Source: Alphaproteobacteria bacterium
GTDB taxonomy: Bacteria > Pseudomonadota > Alphaproteobacteria > GCA-016699305
DNA: 64,000 bases
Assembly: GCA_016699305.1 (NCBI GenBank)
Contig: CP064970.1
Coordinates: forward strand, 558,001 to 622,000
Reading direction: 5' to 3'
Shown here: in pieces, positions 7,984 through 16,425 of the stretch
Numbering within the stretch: the stretch's first letter is position 1
Layout of the letters: each line of letters begins with the position of its first letter
Program-made: the position numbers and the translations under genes
The notes under the pieces: model-generated
What the model was told of the DNA's origin: nothing
The model's input: the letters and a program-made list of their open reading frames with translations, nothing else
The model's database searches: none

Positions 7984-9156
7984 CTATTGAGCCAGATGAG
8001 CCAAGGGAACAAATGAGCCGTCTTTTTGTAAACGGGTGAAATACACCGCATCCGAGCCTTGGGTTCGTCCCGCGCCAAAGGTCAGTTTAAATCCGTCCAG
8101 ATCGTAACTGCCTTGCGACAGCTGTTCCAAAAGGGCCACGCGTGTCGGGCGGCCTTCGATTCTCCTAAGGGCCTCTATGACCAGACGGCCCAGAACATAG
8201 CCTTCCATCGAGACATAGCCGGGGGACTCGTCGGGTAGGGCGGCTTTCAAGGCCGCTCGGTATCTGATGGCCAGGGGCAATTGCGCGTCGGAAAAAGGCG
8301 GCAGAATTTGGGTCATCACAACGCCATCTCCCTCTTCGCCCAGTTCCTGGGCCAGCGTGTTGGCCCCGACGATGGACAGGTTAAAGAACAAAGGACGCAT
8401 TCCCTGCTTCCGCGCCTGTTTGATGAATTCCGCGCAAGGTTCATAAACGCAGATCATGGCCACGGCTTGGGGGGCGGAAGCTTGTATGTTGGCCACGGCG
8501 GCTTTGACGACGGCGGTGTTGCGTTCATAACTGGATTCGGCTGAAGGGGTCAGTCCGTGCCGTCGCAAGGCGGCGCGTATGCCGTCGCGCCCAGCCTCGC
8601 CGAACCCGTCGGATTGATAGAAGATGGCGATTTGGTTGATCTTTAGGTCCCTTATGAGATGTTCAACCCATGTCGAGGTTTCCTGGTCATAGGACGGACG
8701 CAAATTCACCACATGTTTCAGGTCGTGACGGCGCAGAAGGCTCGCCCCTGTGAATGCGCCGATATAGGGAACGCCTTCGCGTCCCAGCATAGGGATAAGA
8801 ATGCTGGATGTCTGGGTGCCCACGGCCCCGATGATGGCGAAGACGCGGTCTTCTTCGATCAATTGCCGCGTGATGGCGATGCTTTTCTCGGGCGTGTAGT
8901 CGTCATTGCGCGAGATCAAATCAATCTGACGGCCATGGACTCCGCCTGCGGCATTCGTCTCGGCAAAGGCGGCCAATAACCCAGCGCGCATGCCGCGTCC
9001 CAGTGCCGAGACTGAACCGCGCAAAGGCGTCGGCTGACCGAATGTGATGGTCGTATCCGTAACGCCGTCGCTGGCCGCATCGCTTGCCGCCCGGGCGTCG
9101 CCGCCGGACAGCCCCAGGATCATCAGCACCAAACCAAGGCCAACAGAGAGTCTCAT
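7984..9156 (-). CDS. Periplasmic ligand-binding protein, branched-chain amino acid type (Peripla_BP_6)
   Basis: Exported type I periplasmic binding protein of 390 aa. The signal peptide is residues 1 to about 23 (hydrophobic LGLVLMILGLSGG, then ARAAS). The two-lobed fold is recognisable from TDTTITFGQPTPLRGSVSALG, FAIIGAVGTQTSSI, VNLRPSYDQETSTWVEHL and AIFYQSDGFGEAGRDG, all typical of LivJ/ABC substrate-binding proteins. No permease or ATPase genes are adjacent. With the Hpt gene immediately downstream, it may serve as a sensor rather than for transport. The ligand is unknown. Confidence 0.82.
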   Translation of the reverse strand: MRLSVGLGLVLMILGLSGGDARAASDAASDGVTDTTITFGQPTPLRGSVSALGRGMRAGLLAAFAETNAAGGVHGRQIDLISRNDDYTPEKSIAITRQLIEEDRVFAIIGAVGTQTSSILIPMLGREGVPYIGAFTGASLLRRHDLKHVVNLRPSYDQETSTWVEHLIRDLKINQIAIFYQSDGFGEAGRDGIRAALRRHGLTPSAESSYERNTAVVKAAVANIQASAPQAVAMICVYEPCAEFIKQARKQGMRPLFFNLSIVGANTLAQELGEEGDGVVMTQILPPFSDAQLPLAIRYRAALKAALPDESPGYVSMEGYVLGRLVIEALRRIEGRPTRVALLEQLSQGSYDLDGFKLTFGAGRTQGSDAVYFTRLQKDGSFVPLAHLAQ

Positions 9157-9225
9157 ATGATGGTCCTGGAAAGAAGAGGTCCGCCCTGCGTCTTGTATTA
9201 TGCCAGCAGGAAGTTAACTGATCGT

Positions 9226-10470
9226 TCAGGAAAAACGTCTCTTGGAATCAAGGGCTAGGCCGGTGGCAACGCTGGCGAAGGCGTCAGTTTCCTGGACGCG
9301 CGCGGTGGGTACGGCCAAGGCGATGGCTTGATGCACGGCCGGAATGCGCGAAGCTCCGCCGGTGCAAACCACGCTGCCGATCCGCTGCGCCGGAACGCCC
9401 GAGTCTTGAATGGTCCGCGCGAGGGCCTGGCTCATGCGTTCGATATGAGACTGGTTTTCCTGTTCAAACACCGCGCGGCTGGCGGGGATGCACAGGTCTT
9501 TTTGGCAAAAACCGAGATCCAGCGACGTCATATCGGCACTCGATAGACGTATCTTAGCGGATTCGACCTCAAAGGATAGGCGGTGCCCAAAACGGTTTTC
9601 GATCACATGGATCAATCTATCGATCAGTTCCGGATGCTCGGCCTCGCGCCGGATATGTCGCAGCTCGGCCACCGTGCGGTGGGTATAGAGCAAATGGATG
9701 CGGTGCCAACTGGACAAATCGAAATAGCATCGGGCGGGAATGGGCAGATGTTTATGATGCGTGAAGCTGCCATAGCCAAGGGCGGGCATGGCACAGGCCA
9801 TGCTGAGGCAACGGTCAAAGTCGTTGCCGCCGATATGCACGCCGCCATTGGCCAGGATGTCTTGATGTCTTTCGATTTGTGCGCGGCGATCCGGCCCCAC
9901 GCGCACCACGGAAAAATCCGATGTGCCGCCGCCGATATCAGCGATTAAGACAAGCTCTTCTCCGGTGACGCGCTGCTCGTAATCGAAGGCTGCGGCAATG
10001 GGCTCGAATTGAAAGGCGATATGCCTAAACCCCGCCAGACGCGCGGCGTGTTCCAATTGCTCTTGCGCCAGGGCATCGGCTTTTTTGTCATAATCGACGA
10101 AAAAGACCGGACGGCCCAGCACCACATTCTCAGCCAGATCGCCGGTTTCGGCCTTGGCCTTTTTGCGCAGATGGTCAAGGAAAGTGGCCACGATCTCGAC
10201 AAAAGTCGTGGATCGCTTGTTGATCATGGTGCGGTCTTCGGCCAGGGCGGTGCCCAGAATGCTTTTGATGGAGCGCATGAACCGCCCAGGCAGAGCATCG
10301 GCATAAGCCGTCATGGCCGCGCGACCAAAAGCCACGCCGCCGGCCGTGTCAAAGAACAAGACGGTGGGAAGGGTGGGCTGGTCGTTTTCTAAATCAATCA
10401 GACCGACGCCTTCAGGGCGCACCACGCCTATGGCGGAGTTCGATGTTCCAAAATCGATACCGATGAACAT
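9226..10470 (-). CDS. Hsp70-family ATPase, YegD-like
   Basis: A short Hsp70-like protein (414 aa) that contains essentially only the actin-fold nucleotide-binding domain. Phosphate-1 loop GIDFGTSNSAIGV is at residues 4-16, phosphate-2 loop LIADIGGGTSDFSVV is near residue 190, and the adenosine loop VVCTGGASRIPAVH is near the C-terminus. The substrate-binding domain and lid of DnaK are missing, as in E. coli YegD. The function of this family is poorly defined. It follows the next gene downstream (SBP) by about 70 bases and may be co-transcribed with it. Confidence 0.85.
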   Translation of the reverse strand: MFIGIDFGTSNSAIGVVRPEGVGLIDLENDQPTLPTVLFFDTAGGVAFGRAAMTAYADALPGRFMRSIKSILGTALAEDRTMINKRSTTFVEIVATFLDHLRKKAKAETGDLAENVVLGRPVFFVDYDKKADALAQEQLEHAARLAGFRHIAFQFEPIAAAFDYEQRVTGEELVLIADIGGGTSDFSVVRVGPDRRAQIERHQDILANGGVHIGGNDFDRCLSMACAMPALGYGSFTHHKHLPIPARCYFDLSSWHRIHLLYTHRTVAELRHIRREAEHPELIDRLIHVIENRFGHRLSFEVESAKIRLSSADMTSLDLGFCQKDLCIPASRAVFEQENQSHIERMSQALARTIQDSGVPAQRIGSVVCTGGASRIPAVHQAIALAVPTARVQETDAFASVATGLALDSKRRFS

Positions 10471-10539
10471 AGGCTTTATCCCTAAAGGGGAGGGTCATGT
10501 ATCATGCATTTTCCGAGTGCGTCAAGAAATAGGCGCGCG

Positions 10540-11190
10540 TTACTTCGTCACGCAATCCGTGCGTGGACCGTGAGTGTGGCAGCGCGTGCGCTGGGGGCGG
10601 TTCATGGCGCGGATCATTTCCTGCTGCATATACCATTGCATCATGGCGTCGGATTCGGCCTGACGCTGGGCCAGTTCGGTTTGATGCGCGTTGTCCAGAT
10701 CGCGCTTGATTTGCACAGAGGCGGCGGCGAATTGAGGCATCATCTCGGCCACAATCCGTTGATCCTCTTGCGCGGCCTGACCCCATGTGAGCTGGCGTTT
10801 GACAAGGCGCAGCATCACCTCGTCCCGACGTGTCATCAGGTTATTCATGATCGGCACAAGGCTTGGGGTCACGGACCACATCTCGTCCATGGCCACCTTT
10901 TTACAAGGAATCTTGTCATCATGCAGGGCCATCAGAAGCTTGGCTTCGGCCTTGGTGGGCTTGGTGTCGTCCGTTAGCTCCGCCATTCTATAATCGGGAT
11001 TGTCGGGTGTGGTGATGTGACGAATGATGGGCAGATATTGCGGCTTGCTGTTCGCCGCTTGGATACAAGCCTTCAGGTTGTTCATCGAAACCTGGCTAAC
11101 TTGCGCGATTTTTTGGGATTCTTGTTGAGCCGCTGTGGCCGTACAGGCGGCCAAGGACACAGCGACAAGACATAGCATCAGCATCCGCAT
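10540..11190 (-). CDS. Predicted lipoprotein of unknown function
   Basis: I do not recognise the family. The 216 aa product begins with a short lipoprotein signal peptide, MRMLMLCLVAVSLAAC, with lipobox LAAC and Cys16 as the lipidated residue. The mature part is largely helical and rich in Gln, Met and Lys; the second half (TRRDEVMLRLVKRQLTWGQ and the Gln/Met-rich region after it) may form a coiled coil. Two further cysteines near the C-terminus (RTRCHTHGPRTDCVTK) could form a disulfide. It lies between ychF and the Hsp70-like gene, in the same direction. Confidence 0.7.
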   Translation of the reverse strand: MRMLMLCLVAVSLAACTATAAQQESQKIAQVSQVSMNNLKACIQAANSKPQYLPIIRHITTPDNPDYRMAELTDDTKPTKAEAKLLMALHDDKIPCKKVAMDEMWSVTPSLVPIMNNLMTRRDEVMLRLVKRQLTWGQAAQEDQRIVAEMMPQFAAASVQIKRDLDNAHQTELAQRQAESDAMMQWYMQQEMIRAMNRPQRTRCHTHGPRTDCVTK

Positions 11191-11267
11191 GGCCCGCTCC
11201 CTTAAGATGGGTTCAAGCGGGGATGGTGCCAGAGCTTTTCGTCATTCTTGTGACAAGAAACCGTTTC

Positions 11268-12368
11268 TTACACGTTGAACTTAAAGTGCATGATGTCGCC
11301 GTCCACGACCAGATATTCTTTGCCTTCCTGGCGTACCTTGCCGGCTTCGCGGCAAGCCGACTCGCCGCCCAGGCGGACGTAATCGTCATAAGCGATGGTC
11401 TCGGCGCGGATAAAGCCGCGTTCGAAATCGGTGTGGATGGCCCCAGCGGCTTGCGGAGCCTTAGCCCCGTGAGGGATGGTCCATGCGCGGGTTTCTTTGG
11501 GACCTACGGTAAAGAAGGTGATCAGGTCAAGCAGGGTATATCCCGCGCGGATCACTCGGTTCAGGCCGGGTTCGTCCAGGCTTAGCGTGTCGAGAAAGTC
11601 TTTCTGCTCTTCCGGCGCAAGCTGGGCGATTTCCGACTCGATGGCGGCACTGATAATCACCGCCGCGCCGCCCTCGCTTTTTGCCATGGCAGCGACCTTG
11701 GCCGCCAGCGCGTTGCCGGTGGCCGCCTCGCTTTCACCGACATTGCACGCATACAAGACCGGCTTGGCCGTCAATAATTGCAGAGTTTGCAAACGCGCCG
11801 CGTCTTCATGGGATAGTTCCGTGCGCAAACGGCGCACGGGTTTGCCCTCGCGCAGCAGGGCCAGGGCTTGTTCCATCACGGGGGCGATAGCCTTTGACTC
11901 CATGTCACCGGCGCGAGCCTTCTTGACGGTCGCATCGGTGCGACGCTCTAAGGAATCGAGATCGGCCAGCATCAACTCGGTCTCAACCGTGGCGGCATCG
12001 CGCAACGGATCCACCGAGCCTTCCACATGAGTCACCTCGCCCTCGAAGCAGCGCAGCACATGCACCAGGGCATCGACTTGGCGGATATGCCCCAAAAATT
12101 GGTTGCCCAATCCTTCGCCCTTGCTGGCCCCGCGCACCAGTCCGGCGATATCCACAAATTCCAGCTGAGTGGGCACTGTTTTGACGGAGTTGGCCAATAT
12201 CGCCAATCGGTCGATCCGTTCATCCGGCACCGCCACGCGGCCCACATTCGGCTCGATGGTGCAAAAAGGATAATTCGCAGCCTGCGCCGACATGGTGCGC
12301 GTGAGGGCGTTGAACAAGGTGGATTTGCCGACATTGGGCAAACCGATGATGCCGCAGTTAAAGCCCAT
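11268..12368 (-). CDS. ychF: Redox-regulated ribosome-binding ATPase YchF
   Basis: YchF is an Obg-family P-loop protein that prefers ATP to GTP and binds ribosomes. G1 motif GLPNVGKST, the G3 region DIAGLVRGASKGEGLGNQFL and the C-terminal TGS domain (ETRAWTIPHGAKAPQAAGAIH, FIRAETIAYDDYV) are visible. The ATG at 12368 (MGFNCGIIGLP) is chosen over the longer frame start because YchF proteins begin with this strand, and it overlaps the pth stop by 11 bases. Length 366 aa is normal. Operon order rplY-pth-ychF is widely conserved. Confidence 0.95.
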   Translation of the reverse strand: MGFNCGIIGLPNVGKSTLFNALTRTMSAQAANYPFCTIEPNVGRVAVPDERIDRLAILANSVKTVPTQLEFVDIAGLVRGASKGEGLGNQFLGHIRQVDALVHVLRCFEGEVTHVEGSVDPLRDAATVETELMLADLDSLERRTDATVKKARAGDMESKAIAPVMEQALALLREGKPVRRLRTELSHEDAARLQTLQLLTAKPVLYACNVGESEAATGNALAAKVAAMAKSEGGAAVIISAAIESEIAQLAPEEQKDFLDTLSLDEPGLNRVIRAGYTLLDLITFFTVGPKETRAWTIPHGAKAPQAAGAIHTDFERGFIRAETIAYDDYVRLGGESACREAGKVRQEGKEYLVVDGDIMHFKFNV

Positions 12369-12990
12369 GGGAAGAAGCCTTTTCAGTGTTTTTGGGAGCC
12401 GCCTTGTCTTGCATGGCAATAGCCACGCGACTGGCGAAGGTGTCGTTCTGGCCTGTCAGCATCAAGGGCAATTCTCGCGCCACGACAGACAGCCACAGGC
12501 TAAGGGGGGCTTGCTCGTCATCGCCAAAGCGGCTGAGAACATGGCCGGTCACGTCTTCGCGCTCGCCCGGATGGCCTATCCCCATGCGTATGCGCCAATA
12601 ATCCGTGCCGATTTGCTGGTCGATGGAGCGTAGGCCGTTGTGTCCGCCCGCGCCGCCGCCGCGTTTCACGCGAAGTTTGCCAAAGGCCAAGTCCAGATCG
12701 TCGTGGAACACGATCAATTGGCCGGGCTTGGCCCGGCAGGCTTGCAGCATCGGGCCGACGGATTGGCCGGAAAGATTCATGAATGTTTGCGGCTTAAGCA
12801 GAACAAGGCGGTGTTCCCCAATGCTTCCTTCGGCTATCAGAGCGTCCCGACTCTTTTTCCAAGCGGGGAAGCCATAAGCTTGCGCCACCGCATCCAAGGC
12901 CAGAAAGCCGATATTGTGGCGTGTGCCGGAATAGGCAGGGCCGGGATTCCCCAGCCCTGCCAATATCCAGTGAGTGCCTTGCAAAGACAA
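12358..12990 (-). CDS. pth: Peptidyl-tRNA hydrolase
   Basis: Pth releases tRNA from peptidyl-tRNA that has dropped off ribosomes. The 210 aa protein has the family motifs GLGNPGPAYSGTRHNIGF (catalytic His in TRHN), KPQTFMNLSG, FHDDLDLAFGK and GGGAGGHNGLRSI. A C-terminal tail after about residue 190 (AAPKNTEKASSHGL) is a little longer than in E. coli. It lies 24 bases after rplY and overlaps ychF, consistent with one operon. Confidence 0.96.
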   Translation of the reverse strand: MSLQGTHWILAGLGNPGPAYSGTRHNIGFLALDAVAQAYGFPAWKKSRDALIAEGSIGEHRLVLLKPQTFMNLSGQSVGPMLQACRAKPGQLIVFHDDLDLAFGKLRVKRGGGAGGHNGLRSIDQQIGTDYWRIRMGIGHPGEREDVTGHVLSRFGDDEQAPLSLWLSVVARELPLMLTGQNDTFASRVAIAMQDKAAPKNTEKASSHGL

Positions 12991-13014
12991 GACGGAACCA
13001 GACGTGAAGGCGTG

Positions 13015-13740
13015 TTAGGCCTTCTTGCCTTTGTCGCCACCGCCCGCAGGGGCCTTGCCCTTGTCGCCGCTGGCAGGCGTTTTGCCGCCAGCTGCAGGGG
13101 TGCCTTCGGCTTTCTTCTCGCCTTCGGCAGCGCCTTCGCCTTCGCCCGATTCGGACTTCTCTTCCGAACGTTGGGCAGATGGCGCGGCGATGGTGGCGAT
13201 GGTGGTATCCATCTCAATCATCGGCGTGACATCTTTGGGCATGCTGACATTGGACAAATGAATCGTATCGCCAATGTCCAAGCTGCCAATATCCGCCACC
13301 AATTTTTCGGGGATGTTCTCGGCCGAGCACATCACGTCGATTTCATGCAGAACGATGTTCAGCATGCCGCCGCGCTTGATGCCTGGCGAGGTCTCGATGT
13401 TCAGGAATTCCATGGGCACATGGGTGTGCACGCGCGTGTTCTTGCCCACGCGCAGGAAATCCATATGGATCGGCTGATCCGTGACCGGATCGCGCTGAAT
13501 GTCGCGCGGCAATACGCGATGCTTCGTGCCATCCACGTCCAGCTCAATGATATGGCTGAAGAAGCCGGCACGACGGATGGTCTTGACGACTTCAAAGCCG
13601 TCCAGGGAAAGCATCACCGGCGTTTCACCGCCGCCATAAATGACCGCCGGCACACGATTGGCGCGACGTGTCGTACGAGCGGCCCCCTTGCCGGCTCGGT
13701 CCCGCCGCTGCGCGGCGAGAGCAACTGTTGTCTGGCTCAT
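13015..13740 (-). CDS. rplY: 50S ribosomal protein L25, long (Ctc) form
   Basis: L25/TL5/Ctc-family protein that binds 5S rRNA. ATG 13740 is preceded by AAGGAG at good spacing; the open frame runs further upstream without support. The N-terminal L25 domain (VALAAQRRDRAGKGAARTTR, VPAVIYGG) is followed by the Ctc beta-domain, and the last 50-60 residues form a low-complexity Glu/Gly/Ala/Lys tail (GEGEGAAEGEKKAEG) ending in KGKKA. This long form with an acidic-basic tail is typical in alphaproteobacteria. First gene of rplY-pth-ychF. Confidence 0.95.
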   Translation of the reverse strand: MSQTTVALAAQRRDRAGKGAARTTRRANRVPAVIYGGGETPVMLSLDGFEVVKTIRRAGFFSHIIELDVDGTKHRVLPRDIQRDPVTDQPIHMDFLRVGKNTRVHTHVPMEFLNIETSPGIKRGGMLNIVLHEIDVMCSAENIPEKLVADIGSLDIGDTIHLSNVSMPKDVTPMIEMDTTIATIAAPSAQRSEEKSESGEGEGAAEGEKKAEGTPAAGGKTPASGDKGKAPAGGGDKGKKA

Positions 13741-13843
13741 TGGCCCATACTCCTTGATTAAGACACAACAACCCCCTGGCCTCCAAGGGTGCCTCGGTGG
13801 GTGCGCTTTGATAGCAGGTTTTTTGTGGGAATGGAAAGAGTTG

Positions 13844-13872
13844 CATGCCGTTTCATACAAAGAAACGGCATG
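13844..13872. terminator. Inverted repeat between rplY and the Flp pilin gene
   Basis: An 11 bp perfect stem (CATGCCGTTTC paired with GAAACGGCATG) with loop ATACAAA lies between the end of the first Flp pilin gene and the rplY start. There is no strong U-run on the minus strand, so it may be a weak terminator of the pilin transcript or an mRNA-stabilising hairpin. Confidence 0.45.
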
Positions 13873-13883
13873 GCTGCATGGAT

Positions 13884-14057
13884 TTACGGGAAAAGGCTTA
13901 ACAAACGCTGATAGAAGGTCTGATCAATCTTCGTGCCCAGACCGCTTAGCGCGCCAAGAATGGCGATCGAAACCATGCCCGCGACCAAGGCGTATTCGAT
14001 GGATGTCGCGGCGGCTTCATCTTTGAATAATGCTTTAAAGTCTAGGAGTTCGTACAT
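13884..14057 (-). CDS. Flp/Fap pilin-like protein, atypical processing site
   Basis: A 57 aa Flp-type pilin (type IVb), structural subunit of Tad pili. The protein starts MYELLDFKALFKDEAAATSI and continues EYALVAGMVSIAILGALSGL, so it has the hydrophobic N-terminal helix with the Flp-specific E-Y pair. At the place where the prepilin peptidase TadV normally cuts after Gly, this protein has Ala (EAA/ATSIEY), so it may be processed poorly or serve as a minor pilin. Start ATG is at 14057 after GGAG. A second, canonical pilin gene lies upstream in the same direction. Confidence 0.85.
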   Translation of the reverse strand: MYELLDFKALFKDEAAATSIEYALVAGMVSIAILGALSGLGTKIDQTFYQRLLSLFP

Positions 14058-14110
14058 GCATGCCCCCCGCCTGCATCACGATGCGTTTGTCCCTATACGG
14101 ATCAGGACAC

Positions 14111-14131
14111 AAAAAAACTCCCGCCGACGGG
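14111..14131 (-). terminator. Rho-independent terminator after Flp pilin gene
   Basis: On the minus strand a small hairpin, CCCG-TCGG-CGGG, is followed by AG and a run of seven T. It lies 65 bases downstream of the canonical Flp pilin stop and upstream of the atypical pilin, so part of the transcription should stop between the two. The stem is short. Confidence 0.55.
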
Positions 14132-14195
14132 GGGGCATAGAGGGGCCCCCCCGCGGCTGGAGCCAAGCCAAGTTCGACTTGGCGGACGTCCGGCC

Positions 14196-14348
14196 TTATG
14201 GAAGCGCGGCGTCGACCTTGCTAAAGGTGTTCGACAGTTTCGGACCAAGGGCTGTCAACACACCGACGATCGCAACGGCAATCAGGGCAGCGATCAAGCC
14301 ATATTCAATGGCGGTGGCGCCCGATTCATCTCTTAGCATCTTCATCAT
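14196..14348 (-). CDS. flp: Flp/Fap pilin
   Basis: A 50 aa Flp-type major pilin. The leader MMKMLRDESG is followed by the canonical cleavage site G/ATAIEYGLIAALIAV, with Glu at +5 and Tyr at +6, then a hydrophobic helix and a short C-terminal part ending SKVDAALP. CGGAGGA lies 5-6 bases before the ATG at 14348. The Tad machinery needed for its assembly is not adjacent; tadE/tadG-like genes occur at 26.5-29.1 kb. Too short for routine ORF calling but convincing. Confidence 0.93.
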   Translation of the reverse strand: MMKMLRDESGATAIEYGLIAALIAVAIVGVLTALGPKLSNTFSKVDAALP

Positions 14349-14998
14349 GGGACATTCCTCCGTTCCCTAGTTGACCGACGGTACCGTACTGATTTATTCG
14401 ATGGGTCTTTCAAACCCACGATGTCATCATAGCGTTACAGTACTTAAATAATCGTAAAAAAACCGAACAATCATCATTAATATGCAGTAAATTCTTAGAT
14501 AAAATTCTATTTCAATTTTATTTAAAGTCAGTTAATTATAGTATTACTTGATATAAGCAATATTTTTAATTAGAATATTTTTATCATTGTACTAATATTA
14601 TCATATAAAGACAGGATATGTCATAGATAATGTTACATTAAATTTGATTTATTCCAATCGATCCATACCTTAAATATATTTCATATTTTTTTATAACTGG
14701 AGTGACATTTCCATTCATTATGGAAAAGCGGGAACTTCTTTTTAGAGATTCCATTGAAGCAACGCATGTGTTGCTTGGCTTGATTCTAGAAAACGGCCTT
14801 CTTTGAGGGCAACTAATCCAGGCCGGGTCCGAACCGATTTGGGGCCGGCCTACCCCCATGCTAGACACAATAAAACCGTTACTCCCCACGATGTTAGTCA
14901 GCATGAAGAGCTTGCACAACGATAGGCGGGCGTAGCGTAAACCCGCTACGACCACACCACAAACAGATGGTAGGGACTGGGCAGGTGCTACGCTCTTC
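14349..14998. other. AT-rich gene-free stretch with short inverted repeat
   Basis: No supported gene in about 650 bases. From about 14390 to 14720 the sequence is strikingly AT-rich compared with the rest of the window, which could be the flp promoter region or a foreign remnant. From about 14720 to 14998 composition returns to normal. A 7 bp inverted repeat CGTAGCG/CGCTACG with a 6 base loop lies at 14931-14950. A 124-codon minus frame (14638-15012) crosses the whole stretch but has no recognisable protein and runs through the AT-rich part; I do not accept it. Confidence 0.6.
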
Positions 14999-16252
14999 CT
15001 ACCCAGCCTCATAGCTCAGCACTTGTCCGCGCGGCGTGGTGATAGACAGTTTCCGCCCATGTCTATTTGGCAAAGATTCGACTCGGCCCAGAGTGTGCGT
15101 CTTGATACCGACAGCATGGGCCAGGCTAGTGATCGTGGCAACGGCCTTGGGATCGCAGACGATCTCCATGCCCCAGCCCATATTGAAGGAGGGATACATA
15201 TCCTCATCCGGCAACTGGGTCTCACGCTGGACGAACTGGGAGAAGGGCGAGACAGGCACATCGTCTTTGACATAATGCACGCCCTTGCCAAATCCCAGGC
15301 CTTTGGTTTGACCGCCGCCTGTGTTGTGGATCACGGCGGATAGCTGCGAGCGGCACTCGCGGAATATCAGCGCCATCAATGGCAGATAGGTGCGCGTGGG
15401 GGAAAGCAATGCATCTTGAACCGTCATGCCATTCAGTTCAGGAATTCCATCGGCCAGGTGGCACGGGCCGGCATAGGCTTTTTCGCCCAAACGCGCCTCG
15501 AATGTGTCGGGATAAGCGCGATAATCGGAGTGCAGCAGGCGATGGCGCAGCAAGGTCAGCCCGTTGGCGCGGACGCCTGAATTGGGACGATCTTCCCAAA
15601 CCGCCTGACCGTCCGAAGCCAATCCCACAATGACATGGCCGGGTTTGACTTTGCTGGCATTGATGAAATCACGGCGATCCATCTCGGTGACCATGGCCAC
15701 ATTTAGCAATAGGCTGGGCGTTAGGTCGCTGACATCGGCGGTCTCGCCAGATCCGATGCGAAGATGAATAGCGTCTTGGTACCCACAGATTTCTTTCGTC
15801 ACGTTATGGATATGCGCGGCGAAATCATGATAACCGCCGATGATGGCCGCCAGAATAGGATCGGCATCGGCGCGCGAAATTCGATTGCGATCCACCACAT
15901 TCATCACATGAAACGGGCCGAGCGCTCCGACGCAAAGCAAGTCATCCGTATTCATCACCAGGGCATCTTGCGCCAGGCCAGCAAAAATGCTTTTGGCCAA
16001 TTCGGTGCGCACCTGGGCAGATGTGTGAGGTTGAATCTGTGTCAGATAGACCAGCCACGCCAATGCGGCCTTGGTCCCTGCCCCGTCCACGTGATCGAGC
16101 ATGCATGTGCCTAGATTGCCGCTGAGGCTGGGCCAAGCCTTACAAAAAGCCCCCGGGAAAATGCTCTGATCGTTTTGATCAACCACGTCATGCACGGCTT
16201 CTTTGCTTGTGGACACACCAAGTTTTGCGTAAGCGGCGGACTCGACGGCCAT
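14999..16252 (-). CDS. purM: Phosphoribosylformylglycinamidine cyclo-ligase, Bacteroidota-type PurM
   Basis: PurM (AIR synthase) closes the imidazole ring in purine synthesis using ATP. This 417 aa protein is longer than the usual proteobacterial PurM (about 350 aa) and, from memory of the family, aligns with the Bacteroidota-type enzyme: GVSTSKEAVHDVV, IFPGAFCKAWP, DHVDGAGTKAALAW, GLAQDALVMNTDDLLCVGA, SGETADVSDL, VIVGLASDGQA, ANGLTLLRHRL, LLSPTRTYLPLM, IHNTGGGQTKGL and PSFNMGWGMEI are all matched. It stands alone, with an IS3 relic upstream and an AT-rich stretch downstream, which is compatible with horizontal acquisition. AIR synthase activity is likely but not certain. Confidence 0.8.
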   Translation of the reverse strand: MAVESAAYAKLGVSTSKEAVHDVVDQNDQSIFPGAFCKAWPSLSGNLGTCMLDHVDGAGTKAALAWLVYLTQIQPHTSAQVRTELAKSIFAGLAQDALVMNTDDLLCVGALGPFHVMNVVDRNRISRADADPILAAIIGGYHDFAAHIHNVTKEICGYQDAIHLRIGSGETADVSDLTPSLLLNVAMVTEMDRRDFINASKVKPGHVIVGLASDGQAVWEDRPNSGVRANGLTLLRHRLLHSDYRAYPDTFEARLGEKAYAGPCHLADGIPELNGMTVQDALLSPTRTYLPLMALIFRECRSQLSAVIHNTGGGQTKGLGFGKGVHYVKDDVPVSPFSQFVQRETQLPDEDMYPSFNMGWGMEIVCDPKAVATITSLAHAVGIKTHTLGRVESLPNRHGRKLSITTPRGQVLSYEAG

Positions 16253-16320
16253 GGATGTATTCTCCTAGAATTAGAACGGATGCCCAGCCGTTATAATTTT
16301 CTTTCCGTCTAATGACAATG

Positions 16321-16425
16321 GATATTGTCCACATTTCTTACCGAAGGGGCTTCTACATCGAGGCGTTGAGGAAAGCGATGGCCAAACACGGCAAACTGGA
16401 AATCTTCAACACGGATATCCTATGA
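16321..16425 (+). pseudogene. Relic of an IS3-family transposase (OrfB, DDE)
   Basis: A short plus-strand frame reads RRGFYIEALRKAMAKHGKLE then IFNTD and stops. This matches the middle of IS3-family OrfB integrase domains, where a helix of the form EALEEALARHG is followed by EIFNTDQG carrying the second catalytic Asp. Nothing of the rest of the transposase or of inverted repeats is visible in the 328 base gap between purM and apaG. It is therefore a decayed fragment. The remainder of the gap holds nothing I can identify. Confidence 0.7.

Noticed and set aside
12640..13761. 373-codon plus-strand frame across pth and rplY
   Set aside because: Antisense to two well-supported genes on the minus strand; no recognisable protein.
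14638..15012. 124-codon minus-strand frame between flp and purM
   Set aside because: Runs through the AT-rich segment, has no recognisable domain or ribosome binding site, and overlaps the purM end.
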